Source: Streptomyces sp. NBC_00414 (GTDB lineage: Bacteria; Actinomycetota; Actinomycetes; Streptomycetales; Streptomycetaceae). From it: a stretch of DNA of 64,000 nucleotides. The stretch is from positions 8,990,001 through 9,054,000 of the forward strand of contig NZ_CP107935.1 in NCBI RefSeq assembly GCF_036038375.1, given 5' to 3'. This document shows, in pieces, positions 49,378-57,846 of this stretch. Position 1 is the first letter of the stretch, and each line of letters begins with the position of its first letter. The notes under the pieces were generated by a model. That model ran no database searches and was not told where the DNA came from. It saw only the letters and a program-made list of their open reading frames with translations. The translations under genes and the position numbers were made by a program.

Positions 49378-50517
49378 TCAGAGCCCGTAGGTCTTGCCGA
49401 TCACGTCCCGCTGGATCTCGCTCGTCCCGCCGTAGACGGTGGAGACGACCGCGGCGCGCAGATGGCGCTCCATGTCGTACTCGGTGGCGTACCCGTAGCC
49501 GCCCATCATCTGCATGCCGTCCAGGGCCGCCCGCTTGGCGGTCTCGGTGGCCTTGAGCTTGGCCATGGACGCCTCGCGCGGGAACAGCCGGTCCGGTTCG
49601 GCGTCGCAGTCAAGGGCGACCTCGCGCACCAGCAGACGGGTGCACTCGATCTCCGTGGCGAGGTCGGCGATCCTGTGCCGCAGGGCCTGGAACGAGCCGA
49701 CGGGACGGCCGAACTGCTCACGCTCGCGTACGTACCCGACGGCGTCGTCGAACGCGCGGCGGGCCAGACCGAGCATGGTGGCGGCGAGGAAGAGCCGTTC
49801 GTGGTTGAGCCCGGCCATCAGCTGCCGCCAGCCCGCGTCGACCTCGCCGACGACGGCGTCGGCGGGCAGCAGTACGCCGGTGAGGTAGACGTCGTTCACC
49901 TCGCGGCCGCCCATGGTCTCGATGCCCCGGATCTCCACGCCGGGTGTGCCGGCCGGGACGTGGAACATGGTGAGTCCGGCGTGCTTGTCCCCGGAGGTCC
50001 GGGCCACGAGCAGGATGCTGTCGGCGATGTGGGCGTTGGAGATCCACGTCTTCTGTCCGTCGATCAGCCAGTCGCCGCCCGGGTCCCGTCGGGCGCGGCA
50101 CGTCAGCGCGCCGACGTCCGAGCCGGCGGCGGGCTCGGACATCGCGATCGCGAGGACGTCGCCCCGAACGACTCCGGTGAGCACCTCCCGCTTCTGCCGT
50201 TCGGTACCGAACCGTTCATAGGCCTTGGCGGTGATGACGCTGGTCACGAAGCCGCCCGCAGGGACCATTCCGTACGAGGTCTCCTCCAGGAAGAGGCAGG
50301 CGTCGGCCAGTCCGCCGCCGGAACCGCCGTACTGCTCGGGCAGACACACGCCGAGCCAGCCGAGCCCGGCGAGCCTGCCGTAGAGCCCGGTGTTGTGGGG
50401 CTCTCGGCCGCCCCCGGTCAGGGCGTCCCGTTGTTCACGCGTGCCGCACTCGCGCTTGGCGAAGTCGCGGACCGCCGCGACGAAGTCGGACTGTTCCGGG
50501 GTGAGTCGACTGCCCAT
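49378..50517 (-). CDS. Acyl-CoA dehydrogenase family protein
   Basis: The 379-residue flavoprotein has the family signatures AMSEPAAGSDVGAL and MQMMGGYGYATEYDMERHLRAA-type sequence, plus the C-terminal VYGGTSEIQRDVIGKTYGL. It should oxidise an acyl-CoA to the enoyl-CoA. The position of the catalytic Glu in MCAD-type enzymes reads Gly (YGGTSE), common in bacterial FadE-like enzymes where the base lies elsewhere. It is divergent from a TetR gene with a palindrome between. Together with the ligase it suggests acyl chain degradation. Confidence 0.9.
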   Translation of the reverse strand: MGSRLTPEQSDFVAAVRDFAKRECGTREQRDALTGGGREPHNTGLYGRLAGLGWLGVCLPEQYGGSGGGLADACLFLEETSYGMVPAGGFVTSVITAKAYERFGTERQKREVLTGVVRGDVLAIAMSEPAAGSDVGALTCRARRDPGGDWLIDGQKTWISNAHIADSILLVARTSGDKHAGLTMFHVPAGTPGVEIRGIETMGGREVNDVYLTGVLLPADAVVGEVDAGWRQLMAGLNHERLFLAATMLGLARRAFDDAVGYVREREQFGRPVGSFQALRHRIADLATEIECTRLLVREVALDCDAEPDRLFPREASMAKLKATETAKRAALDGMQMMGGYGYATEYDMERHLRAAVVSTVYGGTSEIQRDVIGKTYGL

Positions 50518-50550
50518 GGGGTCCTCCGGGTTCCGGCTGGTTACAAAGAA

Positions 50551-50566
50551 ATGACAGTTGTCTCAT
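50551..50566. promoter_or_regulatory. Candidate TetR operator between acyl-CoA dehydrogenase and regulator
   Basis: ATGACA-gttg-TCTCAT is a palindrome with one mismatch, 34 bases from the dehydrogenase start and 42 from the regulator start. This is the typical placement for a divergent repressor. Confidence 0.6.
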
Positions 50567-50607
50567 AGTCTCTTCGGTGGATCTCGGGCGGTATCGTGAG
50601 GAGCACC

Positions 50608-51234
50608 ATGACGACTTCTGCGAACGACTCCCTGCTCGCCCGGGCCATCGCCCGGCCCGAGACGGAGGAAAAGGTGGCGCGGCGCATCCTGGACGCCGCA
50701 CTGGATCAGTTCACGACGTTCGGCCTGCGCCGCTCCTCCATGGACGACGTCGCCAAACGGGCCGGGGTCTCCAGGGTCACGGTCTACCGCCGGTTCCAGA
50801 CCAAGGACGGACTGGTCGAGGCCTGCCTGCTGCGCGAGGGCAGCAGGTTCTTCCAGAAACTGGACACCGCCGTGGCGGCGCTGCCGACCATGGAGGAGCG
50901 GGTCGTCGAAGGTTTCGTGGTGGCCCTGCGGTACACCAGGGCCCATCCGCTCTTCGGCGGCCTGCTGCGCCTCGAACCCGAGGTGGTGCTGCCCTACCTG
51001 ACCGTCCAGGGAGGCCCCTCGCTCGAAGCCACCTGCGACTACCTGACAGCCCATCTGCGACGCGCTCAGCAGGTCGAGGGGCGCGGCGACTCCGACCCCC
51101 GGCCGGTCGCCGAACTGATGATCCGCGTCGCCGTCTCCTTCCTGCTGAACCCGTCGAGCTGCATCGAGATGGAGGACGAGGACCAGGCCCGCGCCTTCGC
51201 CCGCCGCTACCTCGCCCCGCTCCTGGACGCCTGA
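50608..51234 (+). CDS. TetR-family transcriptional regulator
   Basis: The 208-residue protein has an N-terminal TetR domain (ARRILDAALDQFTTFGLRRS followed by VAKRAGVSRVTVYRRFQTKD) and a helical C-terminal domain. I prefer ATG 50608 over GTG 50596 because GAGGAG lies six bases before it. It is divergent from the acyl-CoA dehydrogenase and probably represses it. Confidence 0.9.
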   Translation: MTTSANDSLLARAIARPETEEKVARRILDAALDQFTTFGLRRSSMDDVAKRAGVSRVTVYRRFQTKDGLVEACLLREGSRFFQKLDTAVAALPTMEERVVEGFVVALRYTRAHPLFGGLLRLEPEVVLPYLTVQGGPSLEATCDYLTAHLRRAQQVEGRGDSDPRPVAELMIRVAVSFLLNPSSCIEMEDEDQARAFARRYLAPLLDA

Positions 51235-51245
51235 CGGCCCGTGAC

Positions 51246-51301
51246 GCCGGGATACTGCGCCGGGGCACGGGCGCGGCGTGCCGCCCGGGTGGCATCCCGG
51301 C
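51246..51301. terminator. Imperfect stem-loop between convergent TetR and aldehyde dehydrogenase genes
   Basis: GCCGGGAT (51246-51253) pairs with ATCCCGGC (51294-51301). An inner GC-rich hairpin lies around 51268-51287. The right edge overlaps the gap just before the aldehyde dehydrogenase stop. Confidence 0.5.
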
Positions 51302-51303
51302 CG

Positions 51304-52884
51304 TCAGCGCCGATGGTGCAGCCACCGCGCCACCGCGACCGCGCGTGCCCGGGCGGCCGAAGGAGTTCTGAAGGAGGTCAGGTCGACCGGCGGGGCGAAG
51401 CGCTGCACCGTGACCGACTGGGGCGCGGTGAACGCCCGCAGCCCGTCCGCGCCGTGGATCCGCCCGAAGCCCGACTCCCCTGAACCGCCGAACGGCAGCG
51501 CGGGGACGGCGGCGAAGCCCAGCACGGAGTTGACGGACACCGCCCCGGCCCGCAGCCGGGCGGCGATCGCGGCACCGGCCCGGCGGTCGTGGCAGAACAC
51601 CGAGGCGGCCAGCGCGTAGGGCGAGGCGTTGGCGCGCTGGACCGCCTCGTCCGTGCTCGCCACCGCGTTGATCGCCACGACCGGCCCGAACGTCTCCTCG
51701 GTCATCGCCGCCGACTCCTCCGGTACGTCGACCAGGACGACCGGCGTGACATACGCCCCGGACGCCGGGCCGGAGGTCGAGACGGATACCGAGGTCGATG
51801 CGGGGGCGGGGGCGGAGTTGGAGGTCGAGGCCGTGCCGCCGAGCAGCGCACGCGCGCCGGCCGCCAGCGCCTGATCCACGTGCCGACGGACCACGGCCGT
51901 CTGGGCAGGCGTCGTCATCGGACCGTAGTCGGCGTCCGGCACCGGACCCACCCGGAGTGCCTCGGCCCGCTCGACCACCTTGCGGCAGAACAGGGCGTGC
52001 ACCTCCCGTACGCAGTAGACGCGTTCGACACCCGCGCAGGTCTGCCCCGCATTGCTCATCGCGCCCCACACGACCGCGTCCGCCGCCGCGTCCAGGTCCG
52101 CGTCGACCGTGACGATCGTCGCGTCCTTGCCGCCGCACTCGGCGAGGAGGGGCGTCAACGACCGCGCGCACACCGCCATCACCTTGCGCGCCGTGCCGGG
52201 GGAGCCGGTGAACGCCACCTTGTCGACGCCCGACCGGGCCAGCGCCTCCCCCGTAGCCGCCGCACCGGTCACGATGGTCAGCAGACCGGCGTGCTCGGGC
52301 ACGGCCGAGGCCAGGAGTTCGGCCAGCAGTACGCCCGTACCGGGGGTGTGCTCGGACGGCTTGAACACCACGGTGTTTCCGGCGGCCAGGGCGTAACCGA
52401 TGGAACCCATGGGTGTGTAGAGGGGGTAGTTCCACGGGCCGATCACTCCGATCACGCCGAGCGGCCGATGGGCCACGGTGGCCCGCTGGTTGACCGCCAG
52501 GAGTCCACCGCGCACACGCCGCCCGCGCAGTACCCGGTCGGCGTTGCGGGCCGCCCAGTCCAGGTGCTCCAGAGTGAGGATCACCTCCAGTACCGCGTCG
52601 CCGCGCGGCTTGCCCGTCTCCGCCGCGATGGCCTGAGCGACGGCGTCGAGGGAGGACGCGAGCTTCCGCTTCCACCGCAGCAGGTGGTCGCGGCGGTGCG
52701 CCGCGGAAAGCGCCGCCCACCCGGCCGCGGCGGTCCGGGCCCGCTCCACGGCGAGGGCCACGTCCTGCGGACCGTGGACCGGGTGCTCGCCGAGGGGGTC
52801 GCCGCCGGCGGGGGAGTGGACGGTGAAGGTGGCGGGGCGGGGCCCCGCGTCCTCGTCCGTGCCGGTCATCTCCGTGCGGGTCAT
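51304..52884 (-). CDS. Aldehyde dehydrogenase family protein
   Basis: The 526-residue protein has the ALDH signatures GVIGPWNYPL, FTGSPGTARKV, catalytic Glu249 in LLAECGGKD and Cys283 in NAGQTCAGVERV, 34 residues apart as usual. It should oxidise an aldehyde with NAD(P). The start is ATG 52884 with AGGAG ahead, overlapping the upstream MpaB-family stop in ATGA; the frame continues to 53487 as a shadow of that gene. Odd: a Ser/Thr/Ala/Pro insertion (about residues 344-365, TASTSNSAPAPASTSVSVST) between two core strands. Confidence 0.92.
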   Translation of the reverse strand: MTRTEMTGTDEDAGPRPATFTVHSPAGGDPLGEHPVHGPQDVALAVERARTAAAGWAALSAAHRRDHLLRWKRKLASSLDAVAQAIAAETGKPRGDAVLEVILTLEHLDWAARNADRVLRGRRVRGGLLAVNQRATVAHRPLGVIGVIGPWNYPLYTPMGSIGYALAAGNTVVFKPSEHTPGTGVLLAELLASAVPEHAGLLTIVTGAAATGEALARSGVDKVAFTGSPGTARKVMAVCARSLTPLLAECGGKDATIVTVDADLDAAADAVVWGAMSNAGQTCAGVERVYCVREVHALFCRKVVERAEALRVGPVPDADYGPMTTPAQTAVVRRHVDQALAAGARALLGGTASTSNSAPAPASTSVSVSTSGPASGAYVTPVVLVDVPEESAAMTEETFGPVVAINAVASTDEAVQRANASPYALAASVFCHDRRAGAAIAARLRAGAVSVNSVLGFAAVPALPFGGSGESGFGRIHGADGLRAFTAPQSVTVQRFAPPVDLTSFRTPSAARARAVAVARWLHHRR

Positions 52885-53858
52885 CGAAACTCCTGGTGTG
52901 TGGGACTGCCGTCGGCCGGTGGAGGGCGGTGCCCGTCGTCCCCGGGTACGGCGTTCGTGCCGTCGCCGTGTACGGCGTTGCCGCCGTCCTCGTCCGGAAG
53001 CGGGCGCAGCGGCCTGGAGTGGGACCAGTGCGGACCCAGGTCGTCCAGCGTCCAGCCGAACGGGTAGCTGCGGGGCTTGGGCCGGTACGGGCGCCAGGCG
53101 GGCCGGGGAGGCATACGGCGTACCAGCGCGGCCCGGGCCCGCAGGGCGCGGTGGGTGGCGGTCCGCACCCGGCGCGGCTGCGGGCGGAAACCCAGCGCGG
53201 CGAGCAGCGGCTCGTCCAGGACGGCGAGCGAGGCGCGCGCCACCAACGGCCGCAGCCAGTTCGGGTACCACTGGGTGACGACCCTCATCGTGGCTGCCGC
53301 GACCCGCCTGTTGGCCGGGTCGTAGGCGAACATCCGCCGCTCGTAGGTGTCGTGGAGGCGGGCGAAACCCGCGTAGTCGACGGGCAGTTCGGCGATGCCC
53401 ATCATCTCGCCCAGGCGCCGCCCCACCAGTGCGAGACTCTCGGTCTCCTGGGGCGACAACGACCGCCAGCCGAACCGGTCGATCCACCGTTTGGGGCCGA
53501 CGACGGTCGTGGCCAGGACGTAGAGGAAGTCCTCGTCGGCTATGCGGTAGCGGCCGTGGATGCGGTTGAGATGACGGGCGGCGGCCCTGCCCTGTTCGGA
53601 GTCCATGCCGTCGCGCACGATCTCGTGGGCGATCAGCACGGTGTCGTCGTACCGCTTCTGTCCGGCACGCTCGAACTCCTGCGTGTGGTCGAGGAGTCGG
53701 GAGATGCGTGGCACGCCGTAGTCGCGCAGGAAGGCGACCGAGACGCCCTGGAGATAGTCCCAGGGGAACTCGTACTCGGTGATCAGGCGGAAGATCTCCT
53801 CGTAGTCCTGCTGCGGGTCCATCCGCTCGATGCGGTGGAGCCGGCTGTAGCGGCCCAT
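52881..53858 (-). CDS. MpaB-family (DUF2236) oxygenase-like protein
   Basis: The 325-residue protein matches the oxygenase MpaB/DUF2236 pattern: an N-terminal YEEIFRLITEYEFPWDYLQG, then HLNRIHGRYRIADEDFLYVL, GPKRWIDRFGWRSL and a helical C-terminal half. The superfamily includes haem-dependent latex-clearing proteins; here the substrate is unknown. The C-terminal 40 residues are disordered with DGGNAVHGDG. It is coupled to the aldehyde dehydrogenase by a 4-base overlap, suggesting that it makes an aldehyde used by that enzyme (inference). It begins 11 bases after the DUF6114 gene. Confidence 0.8.
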   Translation of the reverse strand: MGRYSRLHRIERMDPQQDYEEIFRLITEYEFPWDYLQGVSVAFLRDYGVPRISRLLDHTQEFERAGQKRYDDTVLIAHEIVRDGMDSEQGRAAARHLNRIHGRYRIADEDFLYVLATTVVGPKRWIDRFGWRSLSPQETESLALVGRRLGEMMGIAELPVDYAGFARLHDTYERRMFAYDPANRRVAAATMRVVTQWYPNWLRPLVARASLAVLDEPLLAALGFRPQPRRVRTATHRALRARAALVRRMPPRPAWRPYRPKPRSYPFGWTLDDLGPHWSHSRPLRPLPDEDGGNAVHGDGTNAVPGDDGHRPPPADGSPTHQEFR

Positions 53859-53869
53859 GAGCGGGTCTC

Positions 53870-55186
53870 CTATCGATGCCTGCTGTGTACTTTCAGGTCG
53901 GTGAAGTTCACGGTCTCGGCGTCGACCAGCACCTGGCCGGCCTCCACGGCGGTCACCGACAACTCGGGCAGCCGCACGGCGATCGGCAGGTTCGCCGGGA
54001 CGACGTCGGCGCCGACGCAGATCCGCGGGGTGCCGACGCCGATGACGGGGATGGTGAGGGAGCCGGTGAGCCGGGTGACGTAGATGTCCACCTGGGGGAT
54101 GTCGAGGTCGACGTCGATCGTCTGGACCTGGTCGCCCGCCTCCAGCCGGAAGGCGTAGTCGTCCGCGACCAGCCGGTCGGCGTGCACCCACAGCACCTTC
54201 ATCCGCCCGCCGGCGACGGTCGGCAGATAGGTGGCGCCGTGGATGACGGCGCCGTACGCGGTCAGGGTGTCGGCGCCCACCTCCGGAGGGGCGGGGCTGA
54301 CGGGGTAGGTGGCGCGGGGACGGCCGGGCCGGTCGCCCACGACGATCGGCGGACGCAGCGCGGACAGGTCGTCGGAGGTCTCACCGGGGGTGGCCTCGGG
54401 GACGGCCTCCGGATCGGGAAGCCCGCCGGTGTCGACACCGGTCAGGCACGGGAGCGTCACCTGCGGACCCTCGTCGTCCACGCGCGTGGTGCCCATGCGT
54501 GTCGTCCCGATGTCGCGGTCGGCGACAGCCCGACTGGCCGTCGCCACCAGGGCGGTCACGACGGTCACGGCGATCACGGCGATCACGGTCGTCACGGCGA
54601 AGAGGACCGCGCGGCGTGCGGAAATCCGGCGGTTGCCGGACGGCGCGCGGTCCTCACGGGCTTTTGGGGCGTCGGCCTCCGGTATCGGGCCCGTGTGGGG
54701 CAGGTGGGCAGCTGTGCGCGCCGCCGCCTTCGGGCGCCCGCCCTCCTCGTGCTCTCCGCGCACGCGGTGCGGCTGCCAGCCGAAGGCCATCGAGGAACCG
54801 ATCAGGCCCGCCGTCATGCCGATCCCGAACCCACCCAGGTTCGTCGTCGCCAACGAGGTCAGTGAGGCGATCGCGGTGACGACGGAGACGAACATCCGCT
54901 GGTCCGGCCTGAAGAGGAAGAAGACCCCGCCCGCGATCAGGACCAGGCTGATGCCGACGGCCGACATGGCACCCACTCCCACCCGGATCATCAGGGGGAG
55001 CGGTGCCAGCGGAATGGCCACCATCTCCACACCGCCCGAGATGACCCACACCGCCGCCCAGAACGGCCTCCGGCGGCGCCAGCCGCGCAGCGAGCGGCGC
55101 AGTCGCGGCGCGGGCAGGATCCGGTCGAGCCGGTCGCCGATCTCACGTGCCAGTTCCCACAGGAACCCCAGTACGAAGCTGAACAT
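53870..55186 (-). CDS. DUF6114-type membrane protein
   Basis: The 438-residue protein begins with a short cytosolic segment, then three or four transmembrane helices at about residues 42-130 (FWAAVWVISGGVEMVAIPLA, AVGISLVLIAGGVFFLF). I associate this part with DUF6114. After a charged linker a fifth helix at about 192-215 precedes an extracellular-looking beta-rich domain (VTLPCLTGVD, then IVVGDRPGRPRATYPVSP). That second domain makes the protein much longer than a bare DUF6114. It lies between the DUF6230 gene and an MpaB gene in one minus-strand run. Confidence 0.65.
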   Translation of the reverse strand: MFSFVLGFLWELAREIGDRLDRILPAPRLRRSLRGWRRRRPFWAAVWVISGGVEMVAIPLAPLPLMIRVGVGAMSAVGISLVLIAGGVFFLFRPDQRMFVSVVTAIASLTSLATTNLGGFGIGMTAGLIGSSMAFGWQPHRVRGEHEEGGRPKAAARTAAHLPHTGPIPEADAPKAREDRAPSGNRRISARRAVLFAVTTVIAVIAVTVVTALVATASRAVADRDIGTTRMGTTRVDDEGPQVTLPCLTGVDTGGLPDPEAVPEATPGETSDDLSALRPPIVVGDRPGRPRATYPVSPAPPEVGADTLTAYGAVIHGATYLPTVAGGRMKVLWVHADRLVADDYAFRLEAGDQVQTIDVDLDIPQVDIYVTRLTGSLTIPVIGVGTPRICVGADVVPANLPIAVRLPELSVTAVEAGQVLVDAETVNFTDLKVHSRHR

Positions 55187-55207
55187 GGCCGAGTCCGTCC
55201 GTCGCCG

Positions 55208-55840
55208 TCAGAAGCACTGCTTGCCGGTGCGGCTGAACTCGATCTCCAGCTTTTCCAGCGTCAGGGTGCCCCCGTTGGCCGCGTAGGCGGTGCTCTTGAC
55301 GTCATGGGCGACGGCGGTGCTCGCCTGGACACCGAAGGTTCCCCTGGGGCCGGTGACCCCGGGCGCGGCGGTCAGGGTGGAGGCGTCCCGGCCGGCCTCG
55401 ACACCGGTGACCTTGCCGCCGCCTCCGGTCAACGCGTCCGTGTTCACCACGAGGTTGGTACCCGCGAGCGGCTTGTCCGCCCCCGAGCGCACCAGCATCG
55501 TGATGTCCCCGATCACGGGAACCTTCTGCTTGAGCGAGACGCACACGTCGGAGATCTTGCCGCTCTTGACACCGGCCAGCAGTACCGGCTTGGCGCCGCT
55601 CGCGGAGTCGCCGACGGACGACGGGAACGAGGACACGCCCTCCGCGGTGACCTCGGAGGCCGAGACCTGGAACGCGGCACCGGAGACGGCGAAGGAGGCG
55701 GCCAACGCCCCCTGCGCCAGGGCGATGCCCAGCGCGCCCACGGCCAGGGTGCCGGGGACGAACATGACGGCGGCACGCTTCCAGTGGGTACGGCCCTCTC
55801 CCGGGGTGATCGTCCGGTCGTACGCGTATCTGGCGCTCAT
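55208..55840 (-). CDS. DUF6230-type cell-surface protein
   Basis: The 210-residue protein has a cytosolic N-terminus (RTHWKRAAVMFVPGTLAVGA), one hydrophobic helix at about residues 25-48 and a beta-rich exported domain. It is of the type that streptomycete annotations call DUF6230, usually beside DUF6114 as here. One Cys is in ISDVCVSLKQ and another is the penultimate residue (KQCF), possibly a disulfide. ATG 55840 has GAAGGGA ahead. It is the first gene of a minus-strand operon leading into DUF6114, MpaB and aldehyde dehydrogenase. Confidence 0.75.
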   Translation of the reverse strand: MSARYAYDRTITPGEGRTHWKRAAVMFVPGTLAVGALGIALAQGALAASFAVSGAAFQVSASEVTAEGVSSFPSSVGDSASGAKPVLLAGVKSGKISDVCVSLKQKVPVIGDITMLVRSGADKPLAGTNLVVNTDALTGGGGKVTGVEAGRDASTLTAAPGVTGPRGTFGVQASTAVAHDVKSTAYAANGGTLTLEKLEIEFSRTGKQCF

Positions 55841-55915
55841 GGGAAGTCCCTTCCGCAGGGCGAGGTGATGGCGACGAGGACGCGGCGGCCATCGATGAGT
55901 CGAAGATACAAAAAC

Positions 55916-55945
55916 TATTGACTTGTTTCACGAGGCGCGTCAATA
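55916..55945. promoter_or_regulatory. Candidate operator between DUF6230 and MpaB genes
   Basis: A perfect 7-bp inverted repeat, TATTGAC / GTCAATA, with a 16-base spacer, lies in AT-rich sequence between divergent operons. TTGACT at 55918 could be part of a -35 box for the rightward genes. Confidence 0.6.
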
Positions 55946-55975
55946 CTCCCGACACAACGGAGACCCGGAGGCGCC

Positions 55976-56905
55976 ATGACCGCTCTGCCGCACACATCCG
56001 CCGACTCAACACCCCATGAATCAATAGGAGTTGAGGAAATCGTGGCCGTCCGGGCACCGCGCCGGGGCGGGATGGCCTGGCGCTACTTCGGCGACGCCCG
56101 CTCGACGCTCATGGCGCCCCAGCTGCTGCTTCTGCAGGTCGCACACCCCGTCGTCGGCGCGGGCGTCGCGGACCACAGCACCTTCCGCGCGGAACCCTGG
56201 CCCCGCCTCGTCCGTACGCTGCTGTCACTGAGCACCGTCGTCTACGGAGGCCGGCAGGCCGCCACCGAGGAGGCCCGTCGGCTGATCCACGTGCACGCCG
56301 CGATGAAGGGCACCGACTCCGCGGGGCGCCGCTACCACGCGCTCAACCCGGAGGCCTACCACTGGGTGCACGCGACCCTCGTCAAGGCGCCGGTCGACGG
56401 ACAGCGACTGTTCGGCAAGGGCATGACCGACGAGGAGACCGAGCAGTACTACCGCGAGATGCGGGACGTCGGACGCGTCTGGGGGCTCAAGGACCACCAT
56501 CTGCCCGCCACCTGGGCGGAGTTCAGCGCGTACTACGACGACATGGTCGACCACCGGCTGGAGCACAACCAGTCGGTGCAGGACGTGCTCGACGAACTCA
56601 TCCGCCCCGCCAAGCCGTTCCGACGGCTACCCGGTTTTCTCTGGCGGCCCTTCGCCCGGATCGCCGCGCACTACGCACTGCTGGTCACCGTCGGCACCCT
56701 GCCGCCGCGCCTGCGCGACCGGCTCCATCTGACCTGGGACCACCGGCGGCAACGAGCCCTGCGCCGCTTCGCGTTCCTCGTCCGGGTATTGGTGACGCTG
56801 GTCCCCCCGCCACTGCGCATCACGGGCACACTCGCCATCGCCTACTGGGCGACCCACCGGCCGGGCACCGATCCCGCTGCGTGGCGCCCGCTGGGGGCGA
56901 GGTGA
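55976..56905 (+). CDS. MpaB-family (DUF2236) oxygenase-like protein, copy 2
   Basis: The 309-residue protein has the DUF2236 pattern: GGMAWRYFGDARSTLMAPQL, LLLQVAHPVVGAGVADHSTF, HVHAAMKGTDSAGRRYHALN, EAYHWVHATL, and a helical C-terminal half. Conserved His residues in VAHP and WVHAT are candidates for haem or metal ligation in this family. Substrate unknown. A strong RBS (GGAGACCCGGAGG) precedes the ATG. The next gene is a paralogue starting one base after the stop. Confidence 0.85.
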   Translation: MTALPHTSADSTPHESIGVEEIVAVRAPRRGGMAWRYFGDARSTLMAPQLLLLQVAHPVVGAGVADHSTFRAEPWPRLVRTLLSLSTVVYGGRQAATEEARRLIHVHAAMKGTDSAGRRYHALNPEAYHWVHATLVKAPVDGQRLFGKGMTDEETEQYYREMRDVGRVWGLKDHHLPATWAEFSAYYDDMVDHRLEHNQSVQDVLDELIRPAKPFRRLPGFLWRPFARIAAHYALLVTVGTLPPRLRDRLHLTWDHRRQRALRRFAFLVRVLVTLVPPPLRITGTLAIAYWATHRPGTDPAAWRPLGAR

Positions 56906-56906
56906 C

Positions 56907-57770
56907 ATGACGTCCTCCTCGACCCCGTCACCCCCGCCGCCCACCACCTCCGCCACCGAGCCGGCCCCGCTCGCTCCCGGCACCATCCTCTGGGACATCG
57001 CGGGCGACATCCGCCTGCTGCTCTCCCTGCCCGCCGCCCTCGTCCTCCAGGTCGCCCATCCGGCGGTCGGCGCCGGGGTCGACGAACACTCGGTGTTCCG
57101 GACCGATCCCTGGGGCAGGGCCGAACGCTCCCTGGAATCACTGCAGTTGTGGGTCTACGGCGGCGACCGGGCGATCGAGGAGGGACGCCGGCTGCGCCGC
57201 CTCCACAAGACCATCAGCGGGACCGACACCCGGGGACGCGCCTACCACGCGCTCACCCCCGCCCACTACGCCTGGGTGCACGCGACCGCCTACCCCGTCT
57301 TCCTGCGGGCCGCCCGCTACCTGTCCCGCCCGCTGTCCCCCGAGGACGAACACCGCCTCTACGGCGAACTGCTGCACCTCGGCGCCATCCTCGGCATCGA
57401 CGCGCGTGACATGCCCGGCACCCCCGAGGAGTTCTGGCCGTACTTCGACGCGATGATCCAGGACGAACTGGAACGGACAGCCGTGGCGGGTGAACTCCTC
57501 GACCCGCGCCGCCGCGTCCCCCCGCCGCCGGGCTCGGGCGCACTGCTTCGCCGGCTGTGGCCCCTGTGCGCCCGACCACTGTCCAGGCTGCATGTCTTCG
57601 TCACCACGGGCCTGCTCCCACCTGCTGTCCGCGAACGGCTCGGCCTGACCTGGCGACCGCGTGACGAACGCAGACTCCGTCGACTCGGCGCCCTGGTCCG
57701 CACCCTCGTCCCGCTGCTCCCCGAACGCCTGCGCTTCCTCCCCACGGCCCGCGCCGCCCGCTCGGCATGA
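56907..57770 (+). CDS. MpaB-family (DUF2236) oxygenase-like protein, copy 3
   Basis: The 287-residue paralogue of the preceding gene keeps the same landmarks: LQVAHPAVGAGVDEHSVFR, LHKTISGTDTRGRAYHALTP, AHYAWVHATAYPVF. The N-terminal 25 residues are a Pro/Thr/Ser tail. The pair evidently arose by duplication and has diverged strongly, so the enzymes may act on different substrates or as a heteromer. It is translationally coupled to copy 2. Confidence 0.85.
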   Translation: MTSSSTPSPPPPTTSATEPAPLAPGTILWDIAGDIRLLLSLPAALVLQVAHPAVGAGVDEHSVFRTDPWGRAERSLESLQLWVYGGDRAIEEGRRLRRLHKTISGTDTRGRAYHALTPAHYAWVHATAYPVFLRAARYLSRPLSPEDEHRLYGELLHLGAILGIDARDMPGTPEEFWPYFDAMIQDELERTAVAGELLDPRRRVPPPPGSGALLRRLWPLCARPLSRLHVFVTTGLLPPAVRERLGLTWRPRDERRLRRLGALVRTLVPLLPERLRFLPTARAARSA

Positions 57771-57771
57771 C

Positions 57772-57816
57772 GTGGAGTGATGTGAGGTGGAGTGACGTGA
57801 GGCGGAGTGACGTGAC
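57772..57816. repeat. 15-bp tandem repeat after the MpaB pair
   Basis: Three copies of a 15-bp unit (GTGGAGTGATGTGAG, GTGGAGTGACGTGAG, GCGGAGTGACGTGAC) follow the stop codon directly. Confidence 0.85.
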
Positions 57817-57846
57817 GTAGGTGGACGACGGTCCGGGGATGACGGT

